Assembly (NCBI RefSeq): GCF_026712185.1
Contig: NZ_JAPPUX010000004.1
Span: forward strand, 372,001 to 436,000
Reading direction: 5' to 3'
Length of the DNA: 64,000 bases
Source: Nocardioides pini
Lineage (GTDB): Bacteria > Actinomycetota > Actinomycetes > Propionibacteriales > Nocardioidaceae
Within the stretch, counting starts at the first letter, position 1. The number at the start of each line of letters is the position of its first letter. Both the position numbers and the translations under genes were made by a program. Positions 34,414 through 45,000 of the stretch are shown piece after piece. The notes under the pieces were generated by a model that did no database searches, was not told the origin of the DNA, and worked only from the letters and a program-made list of their open reading frames with translations.

Positions 34414-34894
34414 GGTCGCTCACTCCTTCTCCCAGCAGCGTGGCCAAGCGGTGCCGGGCCCTGTAGAGGTGCTGCTTGACGGTCGACTCGGACACCGAGA
34501 GCACCTCGGCGATCTCGTGCACGGGGCGGTCCTCCCAGTAGAAGAGCACCACGGCGGCGCGCTGCATCGGCGCCAGCTCCGCGACGGCGCGGGCGACGTC
34601 GGGGTCGGGCAGGTCGTCGTACGCCACCGGCTGGGCCAGGCGCTCCTTGTCCGCTCGGGCGGCGCGGCGCTGCAGCTCGCGCACGGCGATGCGGATCGCG
34701 ACCCGGCGCACCCAGGCCTCGGGGCGCTCGTAGCCCGACACCGTCCGCCAGTGGCGCAGCATCCGGTAGAGCGCCTCCTGGGTGATGTCCTCGGCCAGCT
34801 CGCGGTCGTGCACCATCAGGAACACCGTCCGGGACACCGGCCCGAAGGACGCGCGGAAGTACCAGTCGTACTCACGCTGCTCAGCGGCTCGCAC
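34403..34894 (-). CDS. SigE-family ECF sigma factor
   Basis: The protein has 163 residues. Region 2 is YFRASFGPVSRTVFLMVHDRELAEDITQEAL, with RHW and the AWVRRVAIRIAVRELQRR segment after it. Region 4 is PMQRAAVVLFYWEDRPVHEIAEVLSVSESTVKQHLYRARHRL. It matches the SigE family of short actinobacterial ECF factors. It has a membrane-anchored partner downstream, which fits a sigma/anti-sigma pair. Confidence 0.93.
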   Translation of the reverse strand: MRAAEQREYDWYFRASFGPVSRTVFLMVHDRELAEDITQEALYRMLRHWRTVSGYERPEAWVRRVAIRIAVRELQRRAARADKERLAQPVAYDDLPDPDVARAVAELAPMQRAAVVLFYWEDRPVHEIAEVLSVSESTVKQHLYRARHRLATLLGEGVSDHAR

Positions 34895-34967
34895 GGAACG
34901 CCTCCATGACAGGTCACAGCCACGAGGCGATCGGGCGGTTGACCCGTCCCGGATAGTTTCTCGCGGG

Positions 34968-35627
34968 CTAGGCCACCGCGTCGAGACCGATGAAGGAGCG
35001 CACCGCCTCGGCTCCGGTGACCCGGATCGGCTCCGTGTCCCGGACGAAGGTCTCGGGGGTCAGCACGAGGCCCTGGTTGAGGGCCATCTCGCCCTCGCGG
35101 CGCTTGATCCGGCTCACGGCTGTCGGCCGGTAGCCGACCTTGCGCGAGACGCCGAGCGACGCCGGGTTGTCGAGGAAGGCCGCCGAGGTGATCTCCTCGA
35201 AGCCGAGGTGGTCGAAGAGCAGCTCGCACATCGCCCGCCGCATGGCGGTGCCGAGCCCGCGGCCCTGGAACTCGCGTCCGAGCCACGATCCGGTCTCCCC
35301 CGTCCGGGTCACCGGGAAGTGCTTCGCCGCGACCCCCTGGGCGCCGATCACGCGGCCGTCGAGGATGACGGCGAGGTCGAGGCAGAAGTCGTCCGGTGAG
35401 AACGTCGACCGCTTGCCCCAGTGGTACGCCGCGGTGTTGCGGGCGAGCTCTCCTGCCGGGGCGGCCGTCCACGGGAAGTAGAACGGCATCTCAGCCGGGT
35501 CGTGGATCCCCTTCTCGGCGAGGTCGCACAGCTCGAGGATGAGCTCGTCGGTCAGTCCACGCATCTCGAGCGAGCCGGCCCTCACGTGCAGGCCGAAGGG
35601 CGGGAACAGGTCGACGAGGGTGCTCAT
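34968..35627 (-). CDS. RimJ-type GNAT acetyltransferase
   Basis: The protein has 219 residues. GNAT features are the acetyl-CoA loop GREFQGRGLGTAMRRAMCEL and the segment FLDNPASLGVSRKVGYRP. The overall arrangement resembles acetyltransferases of the RimJ/RimL type that modify proteins or small molecules. No neighbour indicates the substrate. Confidence 0.88.
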   Translation of the reverse strand: MSTLVDLFPPFGLHVRAGSLEMRGLTDELILELCDLAEKGIHDPAEMPFYFPWTAAPAGELARNTAAYHWGKRSTFSPDDFCLDLAVILDGRVIGAQGVAAKHFPVTRTGETGSWLGREFQGRGLGTAMRRAMCELLFDHLGFEEITSAAFLDNPASLGVSRKVGYRPTAVSRIKRREGEMALNQGLVLTPETFVRDTEPIRVTGAEAVRSFIGLDAVA

Positions 35628-35844
35628 GCTCCCATCCCACCGCCTGCACCGCCGCGAGCCAAATCGCTTTCGTCAGGGTCCCGACCGGACTCCACCCCCC
35701 CGCCAGCGGCCCGCGTCGGAGCGACGGGCCATGGCCCGAAGTGACCATGCGGGATGACCGTTCCCCGAATTGTCTGGACCACCGGTGTGCAGCAGGGTGG
35801 GGCGCCGTCAGTACTCCATCCCCCCACCACAGGAGCACTCCCAG

Positions 35845-36420
35845 ATGAACACCACCCGGCGCATCACCGCCACCGCCCTCGCGACCGCCGCGCTCGTCGT
35901 GCCGTCCGCCCTCGCTGCGACCGCCGTGGCCGCCCCGGACAAGCCGGGCAAGCCGGTCAAGCCGGCGAAGACCGTCAAGGCGCAGACCAAGCAGCTGCTC
36001 AAGGACATCGCGGGCAAGGACAAGCGCCTCGACCGTCTCTCCACCAGCACCGCGGTCGAGAACCTCGCCGACGACACCGAGGCCGAGCTCGTCGCCAACG
36101 TGACCGACGCGCGGACCGCCCTCGCCGAGCTGCGGACCAGCGTCGAGGCGGCCGACAGCACCGTCGACACCCGGGCCGCCCGCAAGGAGCTGCGCTCGTT
36201 CCGCGTGGAGAACTTCCGCATCGTCGTCAACCTGGTCAAGCAGGTGGAGGGCCTCGAGGAGGCCGCCGCCGCCGACCCGGAGGCCGTCGCCCACCTCGAC
36301 GCCGCCGAGGCCGCCGCGCTGCTGATCACCGCCACCAGCACCAAGGCGGACCTGCGCGACGCCCGCGAGCACCTCCAGGCTGCCCGGGCCGAGCTCGAGG
36401 GCGAGACCACGACCGCCTGA
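35845..36420 (+). CDS. Secreted helical protein, function unknown
   Basis: The protein has 191 residues from ATG 35845, which has AGGAG about 9 nt upstream. A signal peptide covers about residues 1-30 (ITATALATAALVVPSALAAT, then AVAA). A short Lys/Pro-rich stretch (KPGKPVKPAKTVK) follows and then several Ala/Glu/Leu-rich amphipathic helices, with no cysteine and no catalytic motif. It may be a coiled-coil periplasmic protein. No family was recognised. Confidence 0.75.
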   Translation: MNTTRRITATALATAALVVPSALAATAVAAPDKPGKPVKPAKTVKAQTKQLLKDIAGKDKRLDRLSTSTAVENLADDTEAELVANVTDARTALAELRTSVEAADSTVDTRAARKELRSFRVENFRIVVNLVKQVEGLEEAAAADPEAVAHLDAAEAAALLITATSTKADLRDAREHLQAARAELEGETTTA

Positions 36421-36440
36421 TCGACGTCGCGTCCTCCGAG

Positions 36441-36468
36441 GGGCGGTCACCCGGCCGGGTGGCCGCCC
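36441..36468. terminator. Bidirectional hairpin terminator
   Basis: A 12-bp stem (36441-36452 with 36457-36468, one G-U pair on one strand) with a GGCC loop lies between the convergent secreted-protein and amidohydrolase genes. Confidence 0.65.
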
Positions 36469-36484
36469 TTCGTCGTCGCCGGGG

Positions 36485-37558
36485 TCAACCGGCCACGGCG
36501 TGGCCGCGCAGCACGACGCGACTCGGCGTACGCAGCACGGACAGGTCGGCGCGCGGGTCCCGGTCGTAGACGACGAAGTCGGCGGACGCACCCTCGACGA
36601 GGCCGTCCACCCCGAGCCACTCCCGGGCCCGCCAGCTGGCGGCGCCCAGCGCGTCGTGGGCGGGGATCCCGATCCGCACGAGCGCCTCGATCTCCCCCGC
36701 GATGTTGCCGTGGCGGCTGATGCCACCGCCGTCGGAGCCGGCGTAGATCGGCACCCCGGCCTCGTAGGCGGCCATGATCGTGGCGGGCATGCGGTCGTAG
36801 AGGTCGGTCATCGTCTCGGCGTAGGCCGGGAACCTCTCCTGCCCGGCCGCGGCGTGCTCGGGGAACTTGTCGAGCTGCATGACGGTCGGCACCAGCCGCG
36901 TGCCGTGCTGGACCATCGCGTCGATGAGGTCCTCGGTCAGCCCCGTGCCGTGCTCGATGCAGTCGATGCCCGCCTCGATCAGCCCGGGCAGCACCCCGTG
37001 CCCGAAGCAGTGGGCCGTCACCTTCGCCCCCTCCGCGTGCGCTGCGGCGATGGCGTCGGCGAAGGCCTCGGCCGGGAACGACGGCGCGAGGTCCCCCTCC
37101 TCCCGCGAGATCCAGTCGCCGACCAGCTTGATCCAGCCGTCGCCGTTGCGGGCCTCCCGGGCGGCGTACGTCGCCAGGTCGGCGGGCTCGACCTCGTGGG
37201 CGTAGCCACGGATGTAGCGCCTGGTCGCGGCGATGTGCCGGCCGCAGCGGATCAGGCGCGGCAGGTCGTCGCGGTCGTGGATCCACCGCGTGTCCGCAGC
37301 CGAGCCCGCGTCGCGGATGAGCAGGGCGCCGCCGTCGCGGTCGGCGATCGCCTGCTGCTCGGTGGCCGCGTCGTCGGTGGCCCCGAAGTCGTCGAGCCCG
37401 AGGTGGCAGTGCGCGTCGACCAGCCCGGGGACGATCCACCCCTCGGCGACGGTGTCGGAGCCCGCCTGGGGCTCGAAGGTGATGCGGCCGTCGACGACGT
37501 AGAGGTCGCGCGGCTCGCCGTCGGGCAGGACCGGTCCGCGGAAGCGCTGGGCAGTCAT
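36485..37558 (-). CDS. Amidohydrolase family metal-dependent hydrolase
   Basis: The protein has 357 residues. The metal-binding His pair of the family is HxH (His50, His52) in LVDAHCHLG. IKLVGDW (candidate metal-bridging Lys), VTAHCFGHG, CIEHGT and the catalytic Asp in YAGSDGGG follow. It has the composite fold of imidazolonepropionase-like amidohydrolases. The substrate cannot be assigned. The start has a TAGGGT -10 6 nt upstream. Confidence 0.9.
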   Translation of the reverse strand: MTAQRFRGPVLPDGEPRDLYVVDGRITFEPQAGSDTVAEGWIVPGLVDAHCHLGLDDFGATDDAATEQQAIADRDGGALLIRDAGSAADTRWIHDRDDLPRLIRCGRHIAATRRYIRGYAHEVEPADLATYAAREARNGDGWIKLVGDWISREEGDLAPSFPAEAFADAIAAAHAEGAKVTAHCFGHGVLPGLIEAGIDCIEHGTGLTEDLIDAMVQHGTRLVPTVMQLDKFPEHAAAGQERFPAYAETMTDLYDRMPATIMAAYEAGVPIYAGSDGGGISRHGNIAGEIEALVRIGIPAHDALGAASWRAREWLGVDGLVEGASADFVVYDRDPRADLSVLRTPSRVVLRGHAVAG

Positions 37559-37564
37559 GGCCCG

Positions 37565-37570
37565 ACCCTA
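37565..37570 (-). promoter_or_regulatory. Putative leaderless -10 (TAGGGT) for amidohydrolase
   Basis: TAGGGT on the minus strand lies 6 nt before ATG 37558. Confidence 0.45.
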
Positions 37571-37681
37571 GGACCTCCGCCCTCCGCCCACGCGGACGGC
37601 GTGGCAACGTTCTTTACCCACATCGGTGGATGCCGTCCGTGTACGCCCGGTGCCAGCGTGGGGACCAGCCCTGGGCGACGC

Positions 37682-37707
37682 GCCCCGATCGGCGTGCCGA
37701 TCGGGGC
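37682..37707. promoter_or_regulatory. Perfect hairpin in leader of ScyD-like gene
   Basis: A 12-bp perfect stem (37682-37693 with 37696-37707) with a 2-nt loop lies 67 bp before the ATG. A 170-nt leader containing it could be structured. No known riboswitch could be matched with confidence. Confidence 0.45.
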
Positions 37708-37774
37708 CCCGGTCGCTGTCCACCGTCGCCGCCCGCCGGGTCAGCCGAGTCCCCCATCGAAGGCGAGTCCCCCC

Positions 37775-38851
37775 ATGTCCCGTTCCTCCCGCTCCGCTGC
37801 TGCCGTTGCCTGCGGCCTGGCCCTGGCCGTCCCGCTGCTGCCCACTCCCGCAGTCGCGGCCGATCCCCCGTGGACGACCGTCGCCAGTGGGCTCGACAAC
37901 CCCCGTCAGCTGTCGTTCACCGGCGACACCCTCTACGTCGCCGAGGCGGGCAGGGGCGGCTCCGGTCCCTGCGTCGACGGTGCGGAGGGACCGGCCTGCC
38001 TGGGCATGACCGGAGCCATCACCCGGGTGCGCGGCGGGCAGCAGGCGCGGGTCCTGACCGGCCTCCCCTCCCTGGCCGGCGAGGGCGGTGGCGGCGCCAT
38101 CGGACCCGCGGACGTGGTCGTGACCGGGCAGAACAAGTACGTCGTCACGATGGGCCTGGGCAACGACCCCGCGGTGCGGGCCGACCTCGGTGCCGCCGGC
38201 GGCTACTTCGGCACGCTCGTCTCGGGAGCCTTCCCCAGTGCCGGGCCGCGCATCGCCGCCGACATCGGCGCGTTCGAGACGGCCGCCGACCCCGACGGGC
38301 AGGGCCCCGACACCAACCCGACCGGCCTGCTGCGCAACGGCGGTGGCCACGTGGTCGCCGACGCCGGGGGCAACGCGCTCCTGTCCGTGCAGGGCGGGCA
38401 CGTGTCGACCCTCGCGGTCTTCGACACTCCAGGTCTCGCCGCCGTGCCGTTCCCGCCGTTCCAGATCCCGGTCGACTCCGTGCCCACCGGCGTCGTCGTG
38501 GGGCCTGACGGGGCCTACTACGTCAGCGAGCTGACCGGCTACCCGTTCGTCCCCGGCTACTCGCGGATCCTCCGGGTCGTGCCGGGGCGGGCGCCCACGG
38601 TCTGGGCCACCGGCCTGACCAACGTCACCGACCTGGCCTGGCACGACGGTGACCTCTACGCCGTGCAGATCGGCATCCTCCAGGGCGGTCCCGGGTCCGT
38701 GGTGAGGGTCCGACCGGGGGCGGCTCCCCAGGTCGTCGCGGGCGGGCTCGACGCGCCGTACGGCATCGCCGTCGACGACGACGCGGCCTACGTGACCACC
38801 TGCTCGGTGTGCCCCGGCGGCGGGTCGGTCATCCGGATCCCGCTCGGGTAG
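37775..38851 (+). CDS. Secreted ScyD/ScyE-like beta-propeller protein
   Basis: The protein has 358 residues. A signal peptide covers about residues 1-29 (SAAAVACGLALAVPLLPTPAVA). The rest repeats short beta-strand modules (DTLYVAEAGRGG, GAYYVSELTGYPF, GDLYAVQIGIL, AAYVTTCSVCPGG), the pattern of ScyD/ScyE-family propellers. The cyanobacterial members belong to scytonemin clusters, but no such cluster is here, and the family is widespread in actinobacteria with unknown role. Four cysteines in two pairs may form disulfides. Confidence 0.85.
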   Translation: MSRSSRSAAAVACGLALAVPLLPTPAVAADPPWTTVASGLDNPRQLSFTGDTLYVAEAGRGGSGPCVDGAEGPACLGMTGAITRVRGGQQARVLTGLPSLAGEGGGGAIGPADVVVTGQNKYVVTMGLGNDPAVRADLGAAGGYFGTLVSGAFPSAGPRIAADIGAFETAADPDGQGPDTNPTGLLRNGGGHVVADAGGNALLSVQGGHVSTLAVFDTPGLAAVPFPPFQIPVDSVPTGVVVGPDGAYYVSELTGYPFVPGYSRILRVVPGRAPTVWATGLTNVTDLAWHDGDLYAVQIGILQGGPGSVVRVRPGAAPQVVAGGLDAPYGIAVDDDAAYVTTCSVCPGGGSVIRIPLG

Positions 38852-38862
38852 CCGTCAGCGGC

Positions 38863-38902
38863 CGGGGTCAGAGCCGGTCGAGGAGCCAGGACGGGCTCAG
38901 CA
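38863..38902. repeat. Left copy of 40-bp direct repeat (NYN gene 3' end)
   Basis: These 40 bp are identical to 46749-46788. In the right copy they are the last codons and stop of the NYN gene; the left copy is a fragment with no gene attached. The two copies flank the giant gene like attachment sites or duplicated target ends. Confidence 0.95.
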
Positions 38903-39040
38903 GGAGCTCTCGGCGCGCCCCGATGCCCACTTCTGGGCATGACGCTGGGCGAGCGCCAAAACGACGATGGAGGGCACGGTGTCCGCGCTGTCGCCGCATC
39001 CGGGGGCAGGTCCCGTGGGCCGGGAAGAAGGAGCAGTGAC

Positions 39041-42000
39041 ATGCCCGTGCGAAGACGACTTGCTGCGCTCCTGACGCTGGTGCTCGCCGCAGCCACCCTC
39101 GCCATCGTCACTGCAGCGACACCTGCGGTCGCCGCACCTTGTGACCCACCCGTGTCCAACCCCGTGGCGTGCGAGAACACCCTTCCTGGCAATCCCGAGA
39201 GCGAATGGGGCGTCTCCGGCGCCGGGTCCGCCTCGATCCAGGGCTTCGCGACGGACATGAGCGTGGACCAGGGACAGACGATCGGGTTCAAGGTCGACAC
39301 CAGCGCCTCGTCGTATCGGCTCGACATCTACCGGATGGGCTACTACGGAGGCGACGGCGCCCGCCGGGTCGCGACCGTCAACCCCACGGTGCTGAACAAC
39401 CAGCCCAACTGCCTCAACGATGTCTCGACCGGCCTCGTCGACTGCGGCAACTGGACCCAGAACGCGTCATGGGCCGTGCCGGCGAGCGCGGTGTCGGGGA
39501 TCTACTTCGCGAGGCTCGTCCGCACCGACGGCACCGCCGGCGCAAGTCACGTGTTCTTCGTGGTGCGCGACGATGACGGCGGGTCGGACATGCTGTTCCA
39601 GACCTCCGACACCACCTGGCAGGCCTACAACACCTACGGCGGCAACAGCCTGTACACCGGCGCTCCCGCGGGGCGGGCGTACAAGGTCAGCTACAACCGT
39701 CCGTTCACCACACGGGGGAACGCGCCGGAGGACTGGGTGTTCAACGCCGAGTACCCGATGGTTCGCTTCCTCGAGTCCAACGGGTACGACGTGAGCTACA
39801 GCTCCGGAGTCGACACGGACCGGCGAGGTGCCGAGCTCCGCGAGCACAAGGTGTTCATGAGCGTCGGCCACGACGAGTACTGGTCCGGGTCCCAACGTGC
39901 CAATGTCGAGGCAGCACGTGATGCCGGGGTGCACCTCGCCTTCTTCTCCGGCAACGAGGTCTTCTGGAAGACCCGGTGGGAGAACAGCATCGACGGCTCC
40001 GGCACCTCGCACCGCACCTTGGTGTCGTACAAGGAGACGCACGCCAACGCCAAGATCGACCCGCTCGCCAACACCTGGACCGGCACCTGGCGGGACCCGC
40101 GGTTCAGCCCCCCGGCCGACGGGGGGCGGCCGGAGAACGGGCTGACGGGCACCATGTTCGCGATCAACTGCTGTGCCATCAACATGGTGGTGGGACAGGC
40201 GGACGGCCAGATGAGGTTCTGGCGCAACACCCGCGTCGCCACGCTTGGCACCAACGCAACCACCACCATCGGCACCAACGTCATCGGCTACGAGTGGGAC
40301 GAGGACCCCGACAACGGGTTCCGCCCGCCGGGCACGTTCCGGGTGTCCCAGACTGCCGGTTCCGGTGACCGGTTGCAGGACTACGGCAGCTCGTACGCGC
40401 AAGGGCAGGCGACCCACGCCATGACGACCTATCGTGCAGCGAGCGGGGCGCTGGTCTTCAGCGCAGGCACGATCCAGTGGGCATGGGCGCTCGACGGCAA
40501 CCACGACCGCGGCTCGGCCGCTCCCGACACCGCGGCTCAGCAGGCGACGGTCAACCTCTTCGCCGACATGACCGTCCAGCCGGACACCCTGCGCAGCGGG
40601 CTCACCGCTGCCACCGCGTCCACCGACACGGCAGCGCCGACGACCAGCATCACCTCGCCGACAGCTGGTGCGACCCTTCCGGTCGGCACGCCCGTCACGG
40701 TCAGCGGAACCGCCACCGACACAGGAGGCGGCCGGGTGGCCGGTGTCGAGGTCTCGACCGACAACGGCGCGACGTGGCGACGCGCCACCGGCCGCGGTTC
40801 GTGGACCTACACGTTCACACCAGCTGCCTCGGGAGCAGTGACCCTGCGGGCACGCACGGTGGACGACAGCGCCAACCTCGGCACGGCGGCGACCACCAAC
40901 GTCACCGTCGGGACCGCACCGACCGCATGCCCCTGCACGATCTGGCCGGGTACGGCCACGCCCGCAGCCACCGACCCCGACAACAGCGCCGTCGAGCTCG
41001 GCGTGAAGTTCCGCGCCAGCACGGACGGCACCATCACCGGGATCCGCTACTACAAACCGCAGCAGACCTCCGGCACGCACGTCGGATCGCTCTGGACGAG
41101 CACCGGCACGAGGCTCGGGCAGGTGAGCTTCACCAACGAGTCGGCGAGCGGGTGGCAGCAGGCCACCTTCCCGACACCCATCCCCGTGACCGCCGGCACC
41201 ACCTATGTGGCCTCTTACTTCACTCCAGGCAAGTACGCCGTCAGCTCGGGCTACTTCGCGACCAGCGGCACCACCCGCGGGCCGCTGACGGCGCTGCAGG
41301 ACGGCGTGAGCGGTGGCAACGGCGTCTACCGTTACACCTCGAGCGCCGGCGCCTTTCCCAACTCGACCTACGGCTCCGAGAACTACTGGGTCGATGTCGT
41401 CTTCAGCGAGGCGAATGACACGACGAAGCCGACCGTCACGGCGCGAACTCCGGCACAGGGGGCGACCGCGGTCGGGCTGGGAACGGACGTCACTGCCACG
41501 TTCTCCGAGCCGGTGCAGCAGTCCACGGTCACGATGGAGCTGCGTGCACCTGGGGGTGCTGTGGTGCCGGCTGCGACGTCCTACGACGCCACGAGCCGCA
41601 CGGTGACGCTCGACCCCAACGCCGCGCTCGCCGCAACGACGACCTACACCGTCGCGCTCTCCGGCGCCCGAGACGCCGCCGGGAACCAGATGGACCCGGT
41701 GACATGGACGTTCACCACCGACACCCCGGACACCACCAAGCCCACCGTGACCGGGCGCACACCGGCGACCGCCGCGACAGGCGTGGCTCTCGGGGTCTCG
41801 CCGACGGCGACGTTCAGCGAGCCCGTCCAGCAGGCGAGCATCGCCCTCGAAGTTCGCGGCCCGGGCAACACGCTCGTCCCGGCCACGACGACGTACGACG
41901 CCACCACCCGGACAGCCACCGTGGACCCGAACGCGAACCTCGCGGCCAACACGTCGTACACCGTCAACCTCAGTGGTGCGCGCGACGCCTCGGGCAATCA

Positions 42001-45000
42001 GATGGACCCTGTGTCGTGGTCGTTCACCACGACCGCCGTCGCGTCGGACTGCCCATGCACGATCTGGCCGTCGACGGCGACGCCTGCAGGCACCGACGGC
42101 GACACCAGCTCGGTCGAGCTGGGCGTGAAGTTCCGGTCGAACACCGACGGCTTCGTCACCGGGATCCGCTACTACCGGCCCAGCCAGGCCACTGGGACCC
42201 ACGTCGGCAGCCTCTGGACCTCGACCGGCACGCGCCTCGGCCAGGTCACCTTCACCGGCGGCACGGCCAGCGGATGGCAGCAGGCGAGCTTCAGCACGCC
42301 GATTCCCGTCACAGCGGGCACGACGTACGTCGCGTCCTACTACACGCCCAGTCGCTACGTCGCCAACGGCGCCTACTTCACCACGAGCGCCACCACTCGC
42401 GGGCCGCTGACGGCCCTGCAGAGCGGCACCGACGGCGGCAACGGCCTGTACCGCTACACCTCCACGCCCAGCACGTTCCCCGACCAGAGCTACAACGGCG
42501 AGAACTACTGGGTCGACGTCGTCTTCGAGGACGGCCCCGACACCACCAAGCCGACCGTCACCGCGCGCACGCCCGCTCCCGGTGCCACCGGTGTCAGCGT
42601 GGGCGCCAACGTGACCGCGACGTTCTCGGAGCCGGTCCAGCAGTCGACGCTCGGCCTCGAGCTCCGCGGACCGGGCAACACCGTCATCTCCGGTTCCACC
42701 GCCTACGACGCCGCAACCCGCACCGCGACCCTCGACCCGACGGCGAATCTCGCAGCGACGACGCAGTACACCGCCACCGTGACGGGCGTCCGCGACACCG
42801 CTGGCAACCTCGTCGACCCGGTCTCGTGGACGTTCACCACCGACACGCCCGACACGACCAAGCCCACCCTGAGCGGCCGCACGCCCGCGCCCGGAGCGGG
42901 TGGCGTGTCGACGGCGGTGAATGCGACTGCGACCTTCAGCGAGCCGGTCCAGGCGGGCACGCTTGCCTTCGAGCTGCGCACACCAGCCAACGCGCTCGTG
43001 TCCGGCACGACGTCGTACGACGCGGCGAGCCGCACGGCGACGCTGGACCCGACCGCCAGCCTCGCGCCCAGCACGACGTACACCGCAACGGTCAGCGGGG
43101 CACGCGACACGGCCGGCAACCAGATGGACCCGGTGAGCTGGACCTTCACCACGGCCGCCACCACCTCCAGCTGCCCGTGCACGATCTGGCCGTCGACCAC
43201 GGCACCGGCCGGCACCGACCCGGACACCAGCTCGGTCGAGCTGGGTGTGAAGTTCCGGACCGACACTCCCGGCTTCGTCACCGGGATCCGCTACTACCGG
43301 CCCAGCCAGGCCACGGGCACCCACGTCGGCAGCCTGTGGACCTCGACGGGCACCCGGCTCGGCCAGGTCACCTTCACCGGCGGCACGGCCAGCGGTTGGC
43401 AGGAGGCGACCTTCAGCGCGCCGATCGCGGTGTCGGCCAACACGACGTACGTCGCGTCCTACTTCACACCGAGCAGGTACGTCGTGAACGGCGGCTACTT
43501 CAGCTCCGCAGCCACCACCCGCGGTCCGTTGACAGCGCTGCAGAACGGCACTGACGGCGGCAACGGCCTCTACCGCTACACCTCGACGGCCAGCACGTTC
43601 CCGAACCTGAGCTACGGGTCGGAGAACTACTGGGTCGACGTCGTCTTCCAGGAGGACTCCACCGACACCACCCCGCCGACGATCAACGGCCGGGTGCCGA
43701 CCCCGGACGCCACCGGTGTGCCGGTCGGCGTCCGGCCGCAGGCCACCTTCAGTGAGTCCGTCACGGGCTCCACCATCTCGATGGTGCTGCGCGGCCCGGC
43801 CAACCAGGTCGTGCCGTCTGCCACGTCGTACGACGCCGGCACCCGCACCGCGACCCTGACCCCGACCATCGACCTGGGCTACTCCACGTCGTACACCGTG
43901 GAGATCAGCGGAGCGAGGGACGGGGCGAACAACACGATGTCGCCCGTGTCCTGGAGCTTCCAGACCTCCGCGCCACCGCCACCCGGGATCGAGGACGGGC
44001 CGGGCGGGCCGCTCGCGGTGGTCACGAGCACCGGGAACCCGTCGTCGTCCTACCTGTCGGAGATCATGCGGGCCGAGGGGCTCAACGAGTTCGCCAACAT
44101 GCGCGTGTCCACGCTCAACGCGACCACTCTCGCGCCGTACGCCGTGGTCGTCCTCGGCGACGTCGCGATCACGGACGACCAGGTGACGGCCCTGACCGAC
44201 TGGGTGAACGCCGGCGGCAACCTGGTGGCGATGCGCCCGGACAGCCGCCTCTACAGCCTTGCGGGGATCACCGCACAGACGGGGACGGTCGCCGAGGGCT
44301 ACATCGGCGTCAACGCCGCCGTCGAGCCCGGTGCCGGCATCACGACCGACACCATGCAGTTCCACGGCACAGCCAACCGCTACAGCCTCAACGGCGCCAC
44401 GTCCGTGGCGACCCTCTACTCGAGTGCTACCGCGAGCACCGGCCTACCAGCGGTGACGCTCCGCAGCGTCGGCAGCAACGGCGGCCAGGTCGCGACCTTC
44501 GCCTATGACCTCGCGCGCTCGGTGATCGCCACCCGACAGGGCAACCTCGCATGGGCCGGTCAGGACCGCGACGGAGCCACGCCGAACCGGTCGAACGACC
44601 TCTTCTTCGGAGGCAGCTCGGCGTCCGACTGGGTCAACCTGTCGAAGGCACACATCCCCCAGGCCGACGAGCAGCAGCGACTGCTTGCCAACCTGGTGAC
44701 AGTCGCCGCCCGCGACCGGTTCCCGGTGCCGAGGTTCTGGTACTTCCCGGGCACCCACAAGGCGGTCGTGGTGGCCACCGGCGACGACCACGGCACCGGC
44801 GGCACGCCCGGGCGGTTCAGCACATATGCGGCGGCCAGCCCCTCGGGCTGCTCGGTCGCGAGATGGGAGTGCCCGCGCTTCTCGTCGTACGTCTACCCGA
44901 GCACCCCGATGACCAACACGCAGGCGGCGGCGTTCAACGGTCAGGGCTTCGAGGTCGGCCTGCACCCGACGAGCGGCTGCGCGAACTTCTCGTCGTACCA

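Noticed and set aside
37602..37774. c-di-AMP (ydaO-type) riboswitch before the ScyD-like gene
   Set aside because: Some short segments resemble conserved parts, but the paired stems could not be matched.
38939..39040. Earlier start for the giant gene at ATG 38939
   Set aside because: The extra 34 residues are non-hydrophobic and would block the signal peptide; ATG 39041 has GAAGGAG at the right distance.
39467..44365. Antisense open frame of 1,632 codons opposite the giant gene
   Set aside because: It is a shadow of the high-GC coding strand. The sense strand has signal peptide, repeated domains and ribosome site; the antisense product is of random composition.
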